DNA from: Methanolinea sp.
GTDB taxonomy: Archaea > Halobacteriota > Methanomicrobia > Methanomicrobiales > Methanospirillaceae
Assembly: GCA_029907345.1 (NCBI GenBank)
Contig: JARYMB010000011.1
Coordinates: 1 to 64,000 of the forward strand
Reading direction: 5' to 3'
DNA length: 64,000 nucleotides
In this document: one piece after another, positions 26,070 to 35,393 of the stretch
Layout of the letters: the number at the start of each line of letters is the position of its first letter
Position numbering within the stretch: the stretch's first letter is position 1
Made by a program: the position numbers and the translations under genes
The notes under the pieces: model-generated
Seen by the model: only the letters and a program-made list of their open reading frames with translations
Told to the model about the DNA's origin: nothing
Databases searched by the model: none

Positions 26070-26788
26070 ATGGGGCAGAAGACATCGTCACCGTGGTCAT
26101 ACCTGTCTACAATGACAGGGAAAGCCTGAGTGTGGCAATCCCCCGGTCCCTAAAAGCAATGGGGTCTGTCGCTTCCACTTTCGAGCTCATCGTTGCAGAA
26201 GACGGGAGCACGGACGGGAGTGCCCTTGTCGTGAGGGAATGGGAGAGCCGGGACAACCGCGTCCGCCTCCTCCACAACGATGAGCGCCTCGGCCGTGGAA
26301 AAGCACTTTCCCGGGCATTCTCGGCCGCCAGGGGAGACATTGTCTGCTACTATGATGTCGACCTTGCCACAGATCTTGCCCACCTTCCCGACCTGGTCAG
26401 GGCCATCAGGGAAGGTTATGACATCGCAACCGGTTCACGGCTCCTTCCGGAAAGCAGGATCGACAGGAGCGGGAGCCGTGAACTGGCAAGCAGGACCTAT
26501 AATTTTCTCGTCCGGACCATCCTTGGTTCACGGGTGTATGATCACCAGTGCGGTTTCAAAGCGTTCCGGAAAGCGAGGCTGCTCTCTCTCCTCCCCGAGG
26601 TGAGGGATACCCACTGGTTCTGGGATACTGAAGTTCTTGTCAGGGCACAAAGAAGAGGATACACGGTCAAGGAATTCCCTGTCAGGTGGCGGGAGGGCAG
26701 GGGCACAACTGTGAAACGGAAGGACGTTTACCAGATGGGGAAGGCGATTCTCCGGTTATGGTGGCAGTTGCATGTGGAAAAAGGCTAG
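26066..26788 (+). CDS. Family 2 glycosyltransferase, dolichyl-phosphate glucosyltransferase-like
   Basis: A GT-A enzyme of 240 residues. The nucleotide-sugar motifs are VVIPVYND at 10-17, AEDGSTDGS near 45, and YYDVDLATD with the DxD metal site near 95. The C-terminal CGFKAFRK and FPVRWREG motifs resemble Alg5/DPM-type enzymes that load a sugar on dolichyl phosphate. It lies between the FAD enzyme (4 bp overlap) and the flippase (17 bp overlap), forming an envelope glycan operon. The donor sugar is unknown. Confidence 0.88.
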   Translation: MNGAEDIVTVVIPVYNDRESLSVAIPRSLKAMGSVASTFELIVAEDGSTDGSALVVREWESRDNRVRLLHNDERLGRGKALSRAFSAARGDIVCYYDVDLATDLAHLPDLVRAIREGYDIATGSRLLPESRIDRSGSRELASRTYNFLVRTILGSRVYDHQCGFKAFRKARLLSLLPEVRDTHWFWDTEVLVRAQRRGYTVKEFPVRWREGRGTTVKRKDVYQMGKAILRLWWQLHVEKG

Positions 26789-27737
26789 CACCATCCTGGT
26801 CTCGACCCTGCTTGCCGTGGGTATCGTGGCTTTCATGCTCTACACGATATGGGATGAACTCCTCGTTGCCGCAGAGCATGCTGTGTGGTACTTTCTCGTT
26901 CTCGCCGCAGGAGTATGCCTTGCTGCCTGGTGGTTGAGGGGACTCCGTTACAGGAGTATCCTCTCGTCACTGGGAATACCTGCAGGAGTCAGTTTTTCCA
27001 TTGCCTGCATTTTTGTGAGCCAGACGGCAAACCTGATCGTGCCCGCGCGGCTGGGAGATCTCGTACGGATTTTCATCCTCCGCCATGAGTGTGGGGCAAC
27101 CGCCTCGCAGGGGGTTTCATCGCTCGTCGTAGAACGTGTCTTTGACATCCTGATGGTGGCCGTCCTCGGGGCTGTTTCGCTCCTGTTCGTGCTCAACGTT
27201 CCGGACTGGTTCTACACGATTATCCTCGTCCCCATCGTTGCGGGAATCGTCTTCTTTTTCTTCCTTCTCCTGGCCGGAAAGTTCTCTTCGGAGAACCGCG
27301 TAATGCAGGTGGTTCTCGCCGTCATCGGGCAGGTGAGAGAGGCATCCCTCTCCCTTAAGGCTCTCTTTTTCCTTTCGACAAGTTCTATCGTGATTTGGTT
27401 GATGGATGTCCTGGTCTGCGTCTTTGTGGTGATGATGTTCCAGGAACAGGTGCCTCTGGCCGTGGTCGTCCTTGCCATCGTGATCGGAAATCTTGTCAAG
27501 GCGGTTCCCCTGACACCGGGAGGAGTTGGCACATACGAACTCGCACTGGCACTCACCTTCACCCTTGCGGGTGTTACGGCACCGGATGCAGCAATGATCG
27601 CGGTCATTGACCACCTCATCAAAAATCTCATCACACTTGGAGGGGGGATCGTATCCATCTATTTCTTTGGAGGATGGGTCCTCGACAGCATCAGGAATGC
27701 AATCCAGGACAGGTTCGGGGGAATGAACTCTGGTTGA
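26772..27737 (+). CDS. LPG-synthase-type membrane protein (flippase-like, UPF0104)
   Basis: An integral membrane protein of 321 residues with about eight helices, resembling the membrane domain of lysylphosphatidylglycerol synthases. The LIVPARLGDLVR and TPGGVGTYE motifs are the conserved loops of the family. In archaea such genes lie with glycosyltransferases and are thought to flip lipid-linked sugars or lipids. The start lies inside the glycosyltransferase gene. Its last codons overlap the proposed start of the DUF2298 gene. Confidence 0.82.
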   Translation: MWKKASTILVSTLLAVGIVAFMLYTIWDELLVAAEHAVWYFLVLAAGVCLAAWWLRGLRYRSILSSLGIPAGVSFSIACIFVSQTANLIVPARLGDLVRIFILRHECGATASQGVSSLVVERVFDILMVAVLGAVSLLFVLNVPDWFYTIILVPIVAGIVFFFFLLLAGKFSSENRVMQVVLAVIGQVREASLSLKALFFLSTSSIVIWLMDVLVCVFVVMMFQEQVPLAVVVLAIVIGNLVKAVPLTPGGVGTYELALALTFTLAGVTAPDAAMIAVIDHLIKNLITLGGGIVSIYFFGGWVLDSIRNAIQDRFGGMNSG

Positions 27738-29859
27738 TTATACATTTCAGATCCTGTCGATTCTCTCCTGGCTGCTCCTCCTTTTCTTCCTCCAGGTCTC
27801 GGTCTGGCCCTACTTAAGACGCGCCTTTGCCCGGTATGCCTACCCTGTTTCGTTCCCCGTTTCCCTCCTCCTCTTTTCTCTCATCAGCTGGTACTGCGGT
27901 CTCTTCCGGCTCCCCGTTTTCCTTGCTCTCGTGCCTTTCGCGGCCCTTTTTCTCCTTGCGGCTTCCCGGAACGGGTATGCAGGGAGGTTCTGGTCGGCAC
28001 AGTGGATGTATGCCGCCACTTTCCTCCTCTTCTTTTTCTCGATGGTAAGTGTTCGTTTCACTAATCCAAGCATCTCATATGCTGAAAAGTTCATGGACCA
28101 TGCATTTCTTGCATCCGTTATGCGGGTCCCGATTGTGCCGCCTCTGGACCCATGGTTTTCTTCCGGCTACCTCAACGTCTATTACTATCTCGGATACTGG
28201 ATGTTCGGGACACTCTCCCTTATGAGCGGTGTACCGTCACAGGTCGCCTTCAACCTCGTCCTCCCGACCGTTTTTGGACTCTCCGCCGTGTCGCTCTATG
28301 CTCTCGGAAAATTGATAGCCCCCCGGTTCCCATGGATGGTTCCCGCAACTCTCCTCATCGTGAACCCCTCCTTCATCCTCCAGGTCATCCAGGGAAAGGC
28401 AGCAGGCTCGATACTCTGGGACAGCACGCGGACAATTCCCAACACAATCAATGAATATCCTCTCTTTTCATTCCTGTGGGGTGATGTCCATCCCCACGTT
28501 ATCGGCATGTTCAATCAGGTTCTCTTTATCTTCCTGCTCGTCTACTCCTTCCTCCGGTTCAAAGATCTGGATGCAGGGAGCCGTGCACTCCTCATCCTTA
28601 TTTGTGGGTTGTCCCTTGGATCGATGCCGCCCATCAATACATGGGATATTATTGTCTATGCCCCGATCACACTCATCTTTGGCCTCATGATCTGGCATCA
28701 GGCAAAGGAATCCCCCCCCTGTGCCGGTCTTTGCAGGGATCTTACCGGGTTCATCCGACGTCTTGGAAAAACTGCAGAATCGGGACTTCATTTCATGCGT
28801 CTGCGGTCCGGAAGCGGGATCAGGAGTGTGCCTGCCATGATTCCTGCGGCACCCTGGTCTTTCTTTTTCCTTGTTCCGGTAACAGCGGTATTCTGCTATC
28901 TCCCCTTTTACCTCCAGATGAATACAGGAGGCATTCTGGGAGTTGGTCTCGTCCATACACCCACTGCACCTGTCGAGTTCCTGCTCGTCCACGGATTTTT
29001 CATCCTCGTGATGGTACTCTACCTGGCCCGTGACATCTGGAAAAGGCCCCTGTTTCTCATCGGTCCCGCAGCCATTGCACTAGCAGGATTCCCTGCAGCA
29101 GCCATTGCCACTGTGCCCTTTGTTTACCTGCTGGCAGGAAAGAGGCGTACTCCTGCAGAGATACTTGCCATGCTCGGCCTTGCAATTGTTATCCTCTGCG
29201 AATTCCTCTACCTGAAAGACAACATGGGTGAGACCTATTACCGGATGAACACCGTCTTTAAGTTCTACATTGCAGCATGGCTGCTGATGGGGACTGCCTC
29301 CTTCTCAATGCTCTCCACATTGGCAGCCAGACGGTTCCCCGCCGGATACTTCCCTGCGTGGTCCGGGAAACTGGCACTGGCAGTCGTATCAGTCATTTTG
29401 ATTGTTACACCGCTCGCCGTCCCCCTCGATCCCCCGTACACGGGCGGGACTCTGGACGGCCTGGCATACCTCGAGACGGCGCACCCCTGCGATGCTTCTG
29501 CCGTCGCTTTTCTCCGGTCTCTCCCGGGGGTGAGAGGTGTTGTCGAGGCAGAGGGTGGGGATTATACCTACTTCGGGAGGGTATCCTCCTTCACCGGGAT
29601 ACCAACGATAATCGGGTGGCCTTTCCACGAGTACATGTGGCGAACAGATACTGACGGGTGGTACGGAAAACGCCTGTCGGACGTAAGGACAATTTACGAG
29701 GATCCGGCAATGACAACTGCCCTTATGCGGAAATATAACATGACGCACATCTACGTTGGCGATTCCGAACGGGAGAGGTATATTATCCGCGTGGAAGAGG
29801 CCGGTCTTGCCACCATATACAATAACAGCGGTGTCCTGATTTACGCTCTCGATGGTTGA
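27730..29859 (+). CDS. DUF2298 multi-span membrane protein, apparent CTG start
   Basis: A very hydrophobic protein, about 709 residues if it starts at CTG 27730, with a dozen or more helices. Family features are the YYLGYWMFG, the WGDVHPHVIGMF and the NTVFKFYIAAW segments. From memory this is DUF2298 (Chlor_Arch_YYY), associated with Agl23-type proteins and surface glycans. No ATG, GTG or TTG occurs in frame until GTG 27931, which would remove the first two helices (VDYTFQILSILSWLLLL and after). The open frame starts at 27727. A GGGGG tract at 27717-27721 lies 8 nt before CTG. Internal start, reinitiation or a sequence error are alternatives. Confidence 0.75.
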   Translation: MVDYTFQILSILSWLLLLFFLQVSVWPYLRRAFARYAYPVSFPVSLLLFSLISWYCGLFRLPVFLALVPFAALFLLAASRNGYAGRFWSAQWMYAATFLLFFFSMVSVRFTNPSISYAEKFMDHAFLASVMRVPIVPPLDPWFSSGYLNVYYYLGYWMFGTLSLMSGVPSQVAFNLVLPTVFGLSAVSLYALGKLIAPRFPWMVPATLLIVNPSFILQVIQGKAAGSILWDSTRTIPNTINEYPLFSFLWGDVHPHVIGMFNQVLFIFLLVYSFLRFKDLDAGSRALLILICGLSLGSMPPINTWDIIVYAPITLIFGLMIWHQAKESPPCAGLCRDLTGFIRRLGKTAESGLHFMRLRSGSGIRSVPAMIPAAPWSFFFLVPVTAVFCYLPFYLQMNTGGILGVGLVHTPTAPVEFLLVHGFFILVMVLYLARDIWKRPLFLIGPAAIALAGFPAAAIATVPFVYLLAGKRRTPAEILAMLGLAIVILCEFLYLKDNMGETYYRMNTVFKFYIAAWLLMGTASFSMLSTLAARRFPAGYFPAWSGKLALAVVSVILIVTPLAVPLDPPYTGGTLDGLAYLETAHPCDASAVAFLRSLPGVRGVVEAEGGDYTYFGRVSSFTGIPTIIGWPFHEYMWRTDTDGWYGKRLSDVRTIYEDPAMTTALMRKYNMTHIYVGDSERERYIIRVEEAGLATIYNNSGVLIYALDG

Positions 29860-29947
29860 AATTTTCCTGAAAAACCCGTCGGGAGTTGAGGTCTTCCAAA
29901 CCTTTATGCCTGCATCTGTCGAATTGATATGGCTACATCGTCGATAC

Positions 29948-29999
29948 TGACTGATGAGTGATGAGGGAGAACTACGCAACTCCTGAATGAGGTGAGTCA
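29948..29999 (+). promoter_or_regulatory. Structured L7Ae leader with kink-turn-like element
   Basis: In the 50 nt before the L7Ae ATG, GGAG (29966-29969) pairs with CTCC (29980-29983). On the 5' side are GA then G; on the 3' side U then GA, giving a possible G.U pair and tandem G.A/A.G pairs as in C/D-box kink-turns (TGATGA and CTGA are both present). TGACT (29948-29952) pairs with AGTCA (29995-29999) and would enclose the ribosome site. L7Ae binds kink-turns, and archaeal L7Ae has been reported to repress its own mRNA this way. The inner canonical stem next to the kink is weak, so this is a candidate only. Confidence 0.4.
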
Positions 30000-30367
30000 T
30001 GGCAAAGTCGTATGTCAAATTTCAGGTTTCTGAAGAGATCCAGAACAAAGCACTTGAGGCTCTGGAGATAGCGAGGGAGACGGGGAAGATAAAGAAGGGG
30101 TCGAACGAGGCAACAAAGGCAATTGAACGCAGTATTGCTGCACTCGTTCTCATCGGGGCCGACGTGGAGCCCGAAGAGATCGTCATGCACCTTCCCCCTC
30201 TCTGCGAAGAGAAAAAGATACCATTCCTTTTCATCAACAAGCAGAACGATATCGGGACTGCCAGCGGGCTTGACGTGGGATCGGCTGCTGCAGCGATTGT
30301 CAAGCCGGGTAAGGCAAAGGAACTGGTTGACGAGATCATCAAGCAGGTCAGTGAACTGAGAGCGTGA
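29999..30367 (+). CDS. rpl7ae: Ribosomal protein L7Ae
   Basis: A kink-turn-binding protein of 122 residues, part of the 50S subunit, C/D and H/ACA sRNPs and RNase P in archaea. The RNA-binding [14 protein letters not shown] segment (about 32-45) and the [11 protein letters not shown] segment are diagnostic. It is the first gene of the L7Ae-S28e-L24e-Ndk cluster typical of Euryarchaeota. GAGGTGAG lies just before the ATG. Its leader may be self-regulated (see the entry at 29948). Confidence 0.97.
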   Translation: MAKSYVKFQVSEEIQNKALEALEIARETGKIKKGSNEATKAIERSIAALVLIGADVEPEEIVMHLPPLCEEKKIPFLFINKQNDIGTASGLDVGSAAAAIVKPGKAKELVDEIIKQVSELRA

Positions 30368-30374
30368 GGCGACA

Positions 30375-30584
30375 ATGGCCGATGAAGGAACGCCCGCGGA
30401 GGTAATCGAGGTGATCGGCTCCACCGGGATGCATGGAGAGGCCATGCAGGTCAAGTGCAGGATCCTCGACGGGCCGAACAAGGGGCGCATCATCACGCGG
30501 AACACGGTCGGTCCCATTCGGGAGGGTGACGTCCTGATGCTCCTCGAGACCGAGCGTGAAGCAAAGAAACTCTCCAGACGGTGA
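30375..30584 (+). CDS. rps28e: 30S ribosomal protein S28e
   Basis: A 69-residue small-subunit protein with no bacterial counterpart. The [30 protein letters not shown] and [10 protein letters not shown] segments are those of S28e. It starts 7 bp after rpl7ae and its end overlaps an in-frame GTG of the L24e frame. Confidence 0.96.
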   Translation: MADEGTPAEVIEVIGSTGMHGEAMQVKCRILDGPNKGRIITRNTVGPIREGDVLMLLETEREAKKLSRR

Positions 30585-30592
30585 GTGAAACC

Positions 30593-30784
30593 ATGGTCGA
30601 ACAGAGAAACTGCAGTTTCTGCGGGGATAATATCGAACCTGGCACCGGTAAGATGTTCGTGCGCAAGGACGGGTCTGTCTTTTACTTCTGTAGTACAAAA
30701 TGCCAGAATAATTTTCGTCTCGGGAGGGCCCCAAGGCGGGTCTCATGGACACAGGCCGGGAGGAAAGCTGCCGGAAAGGAGTGA
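30593..30784 (+). CDS. rpl24e: 50S ribosomal protein L24e
   Basis: A 63-residue zinc protein of the large subunit, absent from bacteria. Zinc ligands are visible as CSFCG and CSTKC. The [11 protein letters not shown] and [10 protein letters not shown] segments are typical. The ATG at 30593 is chosen, with a GGTGA ribosome site; a GTG four codons upstream (30581) is the alternative. Ndk follows directly. Confidence 0.95.
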   Translation: MVEQRNCSFCGDNIEPGTGKMFVRKDGSVFYFCSTKCQNNFRLGRAPRRVSWTQAGRKAAGKE

Positions 30785-31240
30785 GTGTCGGTGGAGCGCA
30801 CGTTCGTAATGGTCAAGCCGGACGGGGTTGCCCGGGGGCTGATCGGCGGTATTGTCCAGAGGTTCGAGAGAAAAGGTCTCAAGCTCGTTGCGGCGCGTTT
30901 CGAGAGGATCCCGGAAAAGAGGGTTCTGGAGCAGTACAGGGAACACATCGAGAAGCCGTTCTTTCCTTCACTGCGTCATTTTATTGAGAGCGGTCCCTGT
31001 CTCCTGATGGTCTGGGAAGGGAAGAATGCGGTCAGCGTGGTCCGGAAGATGATCGGAACAACAAATCCTGCGGAAGCCGAACCGGGAACCATCCGTGGTG
31101 ACCTGGCGATTGATACCGGCAGAAACGTCATCCATGCTTCAGATTCCCCTGCCAGTGCAGCCCGCGAGATATCGCTCCATTTCTCTCCAGACGAGATCGT
31201 CACCTACAAGCGCGTTGATGAATCCTCGATCTACGAATAG
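30785..31240 (+). CDS. ndk: Nucleoside diphosphate kinase
   Basis: Transfers phosphate between NTPs and NDPs. The 151-residue protein has the [14 protein letters not shown] opening and the active-site histidine in RNVIHASDS near residue 118. The start is GTG at 30785 directly after the L24e stop; GTG at 30791 is possible. It is the last gene of the cluster, followed by a T-rich terminator. In many euryarchaea infB comes next; here it does not. Confidence 0.96.
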   Translation: MSVERTFVMVKPDGVARGLIGGIVQRFERKGLKLVAARFERIPEKRVLEQYREHIEKPFFPSLRHFIESGPCLLMVWEGKNAVSVVRKMIGTTNPAEAEPGTIRGDLAIDTGRNVIHASDSPASAAREISLHFSPDEIVTYKRVDESSIYE

Positions 31241-31248
31241 CATTTCCC

Positions 31249-31263
31249 AAAAAAGACTTTTTT
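31249..31263 (+). terminator. T-rich terminator after ndk
   Basis: AAAAAAGACTTTTTT lies 9 bp after the ndk stop: a short A/T arm pair ending in six T residues, as seen at archaeal transcript ends. Confidence 0.55.
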
Positions 31264-31387
31264 ATTCAAAAACATAATTTCAAGCATTTCTGCTCGTCTT
31301 CCTGTAACCCGATATTTCTACCGATATAGATCGCCATCCGGATGATCAGGAAACATGATGGTGTTTCCGTGCATTAGTTCCATAAGC

Positions 31388-32179
31388 ATGATCCTGTGCT
31401 GCGCACAGATACGGAGTTCGTGGGAAGACCCCGAGGCTACCCTTGCCCGTGCCGAACGCTGCATCGGCCGAGCATCCCGGAATGGTGGAGACCTCATATG
31501 TTTTCCCGAACAGTTCGCTACCGGGTGGGATCCTTCCTCACTGCAACACGTCCAGGGCCTGGATGGACCTCTTGTTGCTCACCTCCAGTCCCTCGCAGAA
31601 GAGTATTCCATTGCAATCCTCGGATCCCTGCGGAAGAATTCAGTTCCGCGCCCGGAAAACACCTGTATCGCTATCTCTCCGCAGGGCAGAATACTCGCGG
31701 AATACTCGAAGTGCCACCTTTTTTCCCCCGCTGGCGAGGATCGCGTCTACCAGAGGGGCGATTCCATTGCATCATTCACTCTCGCTGGAATGACGCTGGG
31801 AATTGCCATCTGCTACGATCTCCGGTTTGCATCACTCTTTGCCCTGTATGCCGATGCCGGCGTGGACGCCATTCTCGTCCCGGCGGCCTGGCCTGCATCC
31901 CGCCTCTCTCACTGGGAACTCTTCATCAGGGCCCGTGCGGTTGAATACCAAATATACGTTGCCGGTATCAATACAACAGGGATAACACCTGTCGATACCT
32001 ACGAGGGGGGAACGATGGTTGCAGATCCAACGGGTGCCCCGCTCTTTGCAGCCGGGGCAGGTGAAGGTGTCTATTCCTGTGAAATAAACAGGGAGTTTAT
32101 CGAGAGAGTGCGCAATGCTCTCCCGGTCAAGAAGGACCGCAATCCGGATCTCGTCCTTTCGGACAAAACGCGCCCGTGA
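31388..32179 (+). CDS. Carbon-nitrogen hydrolase (nitrilase superfamily)
   Basis: A 263-residue amidase with the complete nitrilase-superfamily triad: E41 in CFPEQF, K107 in YSKCHLF and C141 in AICYDLRF. The family hydrolyses amide or nitrile bonds; close relatives act as omega-amidase (2-oxoglutaramate) or N-carbamoyl hydrolases. The ATG at 31388 is preferred to 31355, since the family fold begins MILCCAQI. It is a single gene between ndk and thrC, with a possible promoter CCGATATA near 31340. Confidence 0.85.
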   Translation: MILCCAQIRSSWEDPEATLARAERCIGRASRNGGDLICFPEQFATGWDPSSLQHVQGLDGPLVAHLQSLAEEYSIAILGSLRKNSVPRPENTCIAISPQGRILAEYSKCHLFSPAGEDRVYQRGDSIASFTLAGMTLGIAICYDLRFASLFALYADAGVDAILVPAAWPASRLSHWELFIRARAVEYQIYVAGINTTGITPVDTYEGGTMVADPTGAPLFAAGAGEGVYSCEINREFIERVRNALPVKKDRNPDLVLSDKTRP

Positions 32180-32273
32180 GCCCTTTGGAGGCCGGGAATA
32201 AGAGAGGGGACCTCTTTTCCCCCCCTTGACCGGCCACCTCCTATTTACACTTGGAGGGCGATTATCATGGTAC

Positions 32274-33485
32274 ATGTACCGTCTCGTGTGCGTCGGGTGT
32301 GGAACCAGATACCCCCCCGACGAGGTCATCTACAACTGCACGGTCTGCGGTCACCTGCTGGCAGTCGAGTACGATCTCGATTCCATCACAATCGAGAGGC
32401 AGGCATGGGAGAGGAGGCCGCTTTCCGTCTGGCGATACCGCGAGCTCCTTCCCGTCTCAATCCCTCCCGTCACCCTGCAGGAAGGTGGTACCCCGCTCTA
32501 CCATCTCACCCGTATCGGGGAAGAGATTGGTCTCCCGAACCTCTATGCAAAGCATGAGGGCATGAACCCAACAGGTTCCTTCAAGGACAGGGGAATGACA
32601 GTTGGCGTGAGCATGGCACTCCAGCTCAAAAAGACGTCCGTTGCCTGTGCCAGTACGGGGAACACCTCTGCGAGCCTTGCAGCCTATGCAGCAAGGGCAG
32701 GAATCCCTGCCGTTGTCCTCCTGCCTGCAGGCAAGGTAGCCCTCGGCAAAGTCGCCCAGGCACTGATGCACGGTGCGCGAGTGCTTTCCATCAGGGGCAA
32801 CTTCGACCGGGCACTCGAGATGGTCCACGAACTGTGTCTCTCCCATGGCCTTTACCTCCTCAATTCCGTAAACCCGTTCCGGCTCGAGGGACAGAAGACT
32901 ATCGGGTTCGAGGTCCTCGATCAGCTTGGGAAATCGCCGGACCGCATGGTGCTTCCGGTCGGGAATGCCGGGAACATTTCTGCTGTGTACAAGGGGTTCG
33001 TGGAACTTGCGCATCTTGGGGTTCTTGACGGAATGCCCATGATGACCGGAATTCAGGCGGCAGGTTCCGCCCCGGTCGTCCGGGCCATTCAACAGGGACT
33101 CGCCGAAGTTGAACCTGAACCACGACCAGAGACGGTTGCGACAGCAATCCGGATCGGGGCACCTGTCAACGCTGAGAAGGCGCTTGCTGCAATCCGGAAG
33201 ACGGGGGGCTGTGCCGAAGCCGTGACCGATGACGAGATACTGGCGATGCAGCGCGATCTTGCTCAAAAAGAGGGGATCGGCGTGGAACCCGCATCAGCAG
33301 CCTCGGTCGCAGGAGTGAAGAAGCTCGTCGAGACCGGTGTTATCGACAGGAATGAGACGATCGTGTGCGTGGTGACCGGGCACCTCCTCAAGGACCCGGA
33401 AACGGTGATACGGCAATGCAAAGCACCGCTGGAGATCGACGCGGACCTGCCCTCGTTACTCTCTGCATTGCAGTCCTGCTCGTGA
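32274..33485 (+). CDS. thrC: Threonine synthase
   Basis: A PLP enzyme of 403 residues that converts O-phosphohomoserine to threonine. An N-terminal zinc ribbon (C6, C9, C22, C25) precedes the fold-type II catalytic domain. The PLP lysine is K104 in NPTGSFKDRG; ACASTGNTSAS and the GNAGNISA phosphate loop follow. ATG 32274 matches the zinc-ribbon start, though the ribosome site GGAGGG at 32253-32258 is rather far. Its 3' end overlaps the following membrane protein gene by 70 bp in another frame. Confidence 0.93.
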   Translation: MYRLVCVGCGTRYPPDEVIYNCTVCGHLLAVEYDLDSITIERQAWERRPLSVWRYRELLPVSIPPVTLQEGGTPLYHLTRIGEEIGLPNLYAKHEGMNPTGSFKDRGMTVGVSMALQLKKTSVACASTGNTSASLAAYAARAGIPAVVLLPAGKVALGKVAQALMHGARVLSIRGNFDRALEMVHELCLSHGLYLLNSVNPFRLEGQKTIGFEVLDQLGKSPDRMVLPVGNAGNISAVYKGFVELAHLGVLDGMPMMTGIQAAGSAPVVRAIQQGLAEVEPEPRPETVATAIRIGAPVNAEKALAAIRKTGGCAEAVTDDEILAMQRDLAQKEGIGVEPASAASVAGVKKLVETGVIDRNETIVCVVTGHLLKDPETVIRQCKAPLEIDADLPSLLSALQSCS

Positions 33486-34039
33486 TTCTGCCCTGTGCCG
33501 CGAGCCGGGCCGATTACCGTATTCTCCCTAATGGAACTGCCTATTCCGCATCCCTCGATCTCACTGATGCCACGGGGTACGGGTTTTTCGAAGCGGGTAT
33601 CCTCGGGGATCAGGTCCCCGTGAAAGTCGTGGATGTAACGCTTTCAGGAGACTGTTCTCCCTGCACGTTTTCCTGGACAGGAGAGAATACACTAATTTTT
33701 CCAAGGGGTAACTATACACTCACCTTCCAGGGACCCGTCCGCGACAACCATTTCATTGCGGTCTATGACAGCCCCCAACGTGTGACCATCGTTCTTCCGG
33801 CCGGTTTTGACGTCCGGAACCCCGCACTTGGCATGGTCAGCAGCGGGGCCGCCGTCACAGACCTCCCGGAAGGTTTGACGGAAATCTCGTGGAATGCGAC
33901 ACGTATCGCAGAGATCAGGTTCTACGAGAAGGGGCGCGAGGACCTCCTGTATCTCTTTGCAAATATCTGGGTCATCATTGCAATCGTGATGCTTGTCCCG
34001 TTCCTCCTCACCTGGCGGAAAGACGATAGGTCCCTGTGA
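33416..34039 (+). CDS. Exported membrane-anchored protein of unknown function
   Basis: A 207-residue protein with a signal peptide (hydrophobic LVTLCIAVLLVILPCAAS, about 14-31), a beta-rich ectodomain with two close cysteines (CSPC), and one C-terminal helix (about 175-198) with a short charged tail TWRKDDRSL. It may belong to the DUF5803-like archaeal proteins, but I am not sure. The ATG at 33416 lies within the end of thrC (70 bp overlap), with GGTGAT upstream. In-frame starts further inside thrC are less likely. Confidence 0.7.
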   Translation: MQSTAGDRRGPALVTLCIAVLLVILPCAASRADYRILPNGTAYSASLDLTDATGYGFFEAGILGDQVPVKVVDVTLSGDCSPCTFSWTGENTLIFPRGNYTLTFQGPVRDNHFIAVYDSPQRVTIVLPAGFDVRNPALGMVSSGAAVTDLPEGLTEISWNATRIAEIRFYEKGREDLLYLFANIWVIIAIVMLVPFLLTWRKDDRSL

Positions 34040-34045
34040 TGCGTC

Positions 34046-34432
34046 TCACGAGAGGATTTCACGGAGGGTCTCATCCAGTTGCCTGATGTGGAACGGTTTT
34101 GGTATTGCCGCAACAAAACCCTGTGCCCGGAAACCTGAAAAAGTTGGATCATCGGTAAAACCCGTCGTGATGACGGCCTTTACCCCGGGATCGATGGATT
34201 TCAGCTCCCGGAGTGTCTCGATACCCCCTTTTCCCGTATGTACAGTGAGGTCAAGGATGACGACACGGAAGGGATCCCCTTCCTCCAGTGCATTCCTATA
34301 GGATTCTATCACGGTTTCGCCGTCTGCTACGACCTCCACTCGGTATCCGAGACCGGACAGGAACACCCTGACAACATCACGTATACCCTCGTCATCATCC
34401 ATGAAAAGGACCCGGTGGCCTGCAGGTCGCAT
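34046..34432 (-). CDS. Single-domain response regulator
   Basis: A 128-residue stand-alone receiver. D12-D14 form the acidic pocket, D61 is the phospho-acceptor in VVILDLTVHTGKGG, T90 and K112 complete the switch. The DLT-x-x-x-G-x-GG form resembles receivers of hybrid kinases rather than CheY. No kinase is adjacent. It lies 67 bp downstream of porB in the same direction and may be separately expressed. Confidence 0.88.
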   Translation of the reverse strand: MRPAGHRVLFMDDDEGIRDVVRVFLSGLGYRVEVVADGETVIESYRNALEEGDPFRVVILDLTVHTGKGGIETLRELKSIDPGVKAVITTGFTDDPTFSGFRAQGFVAAIPKPFHIRQLDETLREILS

Positions 34433-34499
34433 CGTTTCTCCTGGATTAAAGTAGATTTACAGGAAAATAAAAAATGTACTTTTTGTTCAAAAATGGATT

Positions 34500-35393
34500 C
34501 TATTTCTTCAGATTGATGTCAATCCCGAATTTTTCCGCGTTCCTGTCCGCTATGGCCTGGATTTTAGCAATCTCTGCATCGTTCCTCTTCGGGCGAAACA
34601 GGTGGCGGAACCGGCGTTGTTCTTTCAGATATTCCTCAACAGGTTTTCTGACAACTTTCTTGACCCGGGTAACCACCCCGTTCTCCATCTCGTAGCTGAC
34701 GAAGAGACCTGTCTCCACTGCAAGCCTTGCGATAGCAAGGGTCTTCTCACCCTCAAAACCCCAGCCCGTGCAACAGGGTGCATGCACCTGCACGTAGCAG
34801 GGTCCCTCCGTGTCGAGGGCTTTCCTGACCTTCTTTTTCAGGTCGGGAAGGTAGGCAATTGTAGCGGTGGCGACATAGGGTGCCCCATGGGCTGCAAGGA
34901 TTGCCGGGAGATCCTTCTTGGGCCGGCGGTTTCCTGTGGAACATTTCCCCGCCGGGCTCGTCGTCGTGCTCGCGTCGTACGGAGTTGCTCCGGAACGCTG
35001 GATGCCTGTATTCATGTAGGCTTCGTTGTCGTAACAGATATACACGAAATCGTGGCCACGTTCGAATGCCCCGGATAGGCAGAGCATCCCGATGTCGAAA
35101 GTTGCCCCGTCTCCCCCCAGGGCTATTACCTTTTCTTTCCGCCCCTGCTTTTTGAGCGCAGCAGTGATCCCGGATGCAACCGCCGAGTTATTCTCAAAAA
35201 GCGAGTGTATCCAGGGGACTTTCCATGCAGTCTCCGGATAAGGCGTCGAAAAGACCTCCATGCACCCCGTAGCAGAGACGATGATCGTGTCCGGTCCGGC
35301 GGCATCGAGAATGGCTCGTGCAGCAAGTGCCGCCGCGCAGCCACCGCATGCCCGGTGCCCGGGTTCGAAGAGTGAACACTGCTCATCTGTCAT
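34500..35393 (-). CDS. porB: Pyruvate:ferredoxin oxidoreductase (pyruvate synthase), beta subunit
   Basis: The thiamine-diphosphate and [4Fe-4S] subunit, 297 residues. Cysteines C16, C19, C43 and one in HAPCCTGW near 205 bind the cluster. [10 protein letters not shown] followed by [10 protein letters not shown] is the TPP/Mg site. In methanogens the enzyme carboxylates acetyl-CoA to pyruvate with reduced ferredoxin. It is the last of porCDAB and overlaps porA as ATGA. Confidence 0.95.
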   Translation of the reverse strand: MTDEQCSLFEPGHRACGGCAAALAARAILDAAGPDTIIVSATGCMEVFSTPYPETAWKVPWIHSLFENNSAVASGITAALKKQGRKEKVIALGGDGATFDIGMLCLSGAFERGHDFVYICYDNEAYMNTGIQRSGATPYDASTTTSPAGKCSTGNRRPKKDLPAILAAHGAPYVATATIAYLPDLKKKVRKALDTEGPCYVQVHAPCCTGWGFEGEKTLAIARLAVETGLFVSYEMENGVVTRVKKVVRKPVEEYLKEQRRFRHLFRPKRNDAEIAKIQAIADRNAEKFGIDINLKK

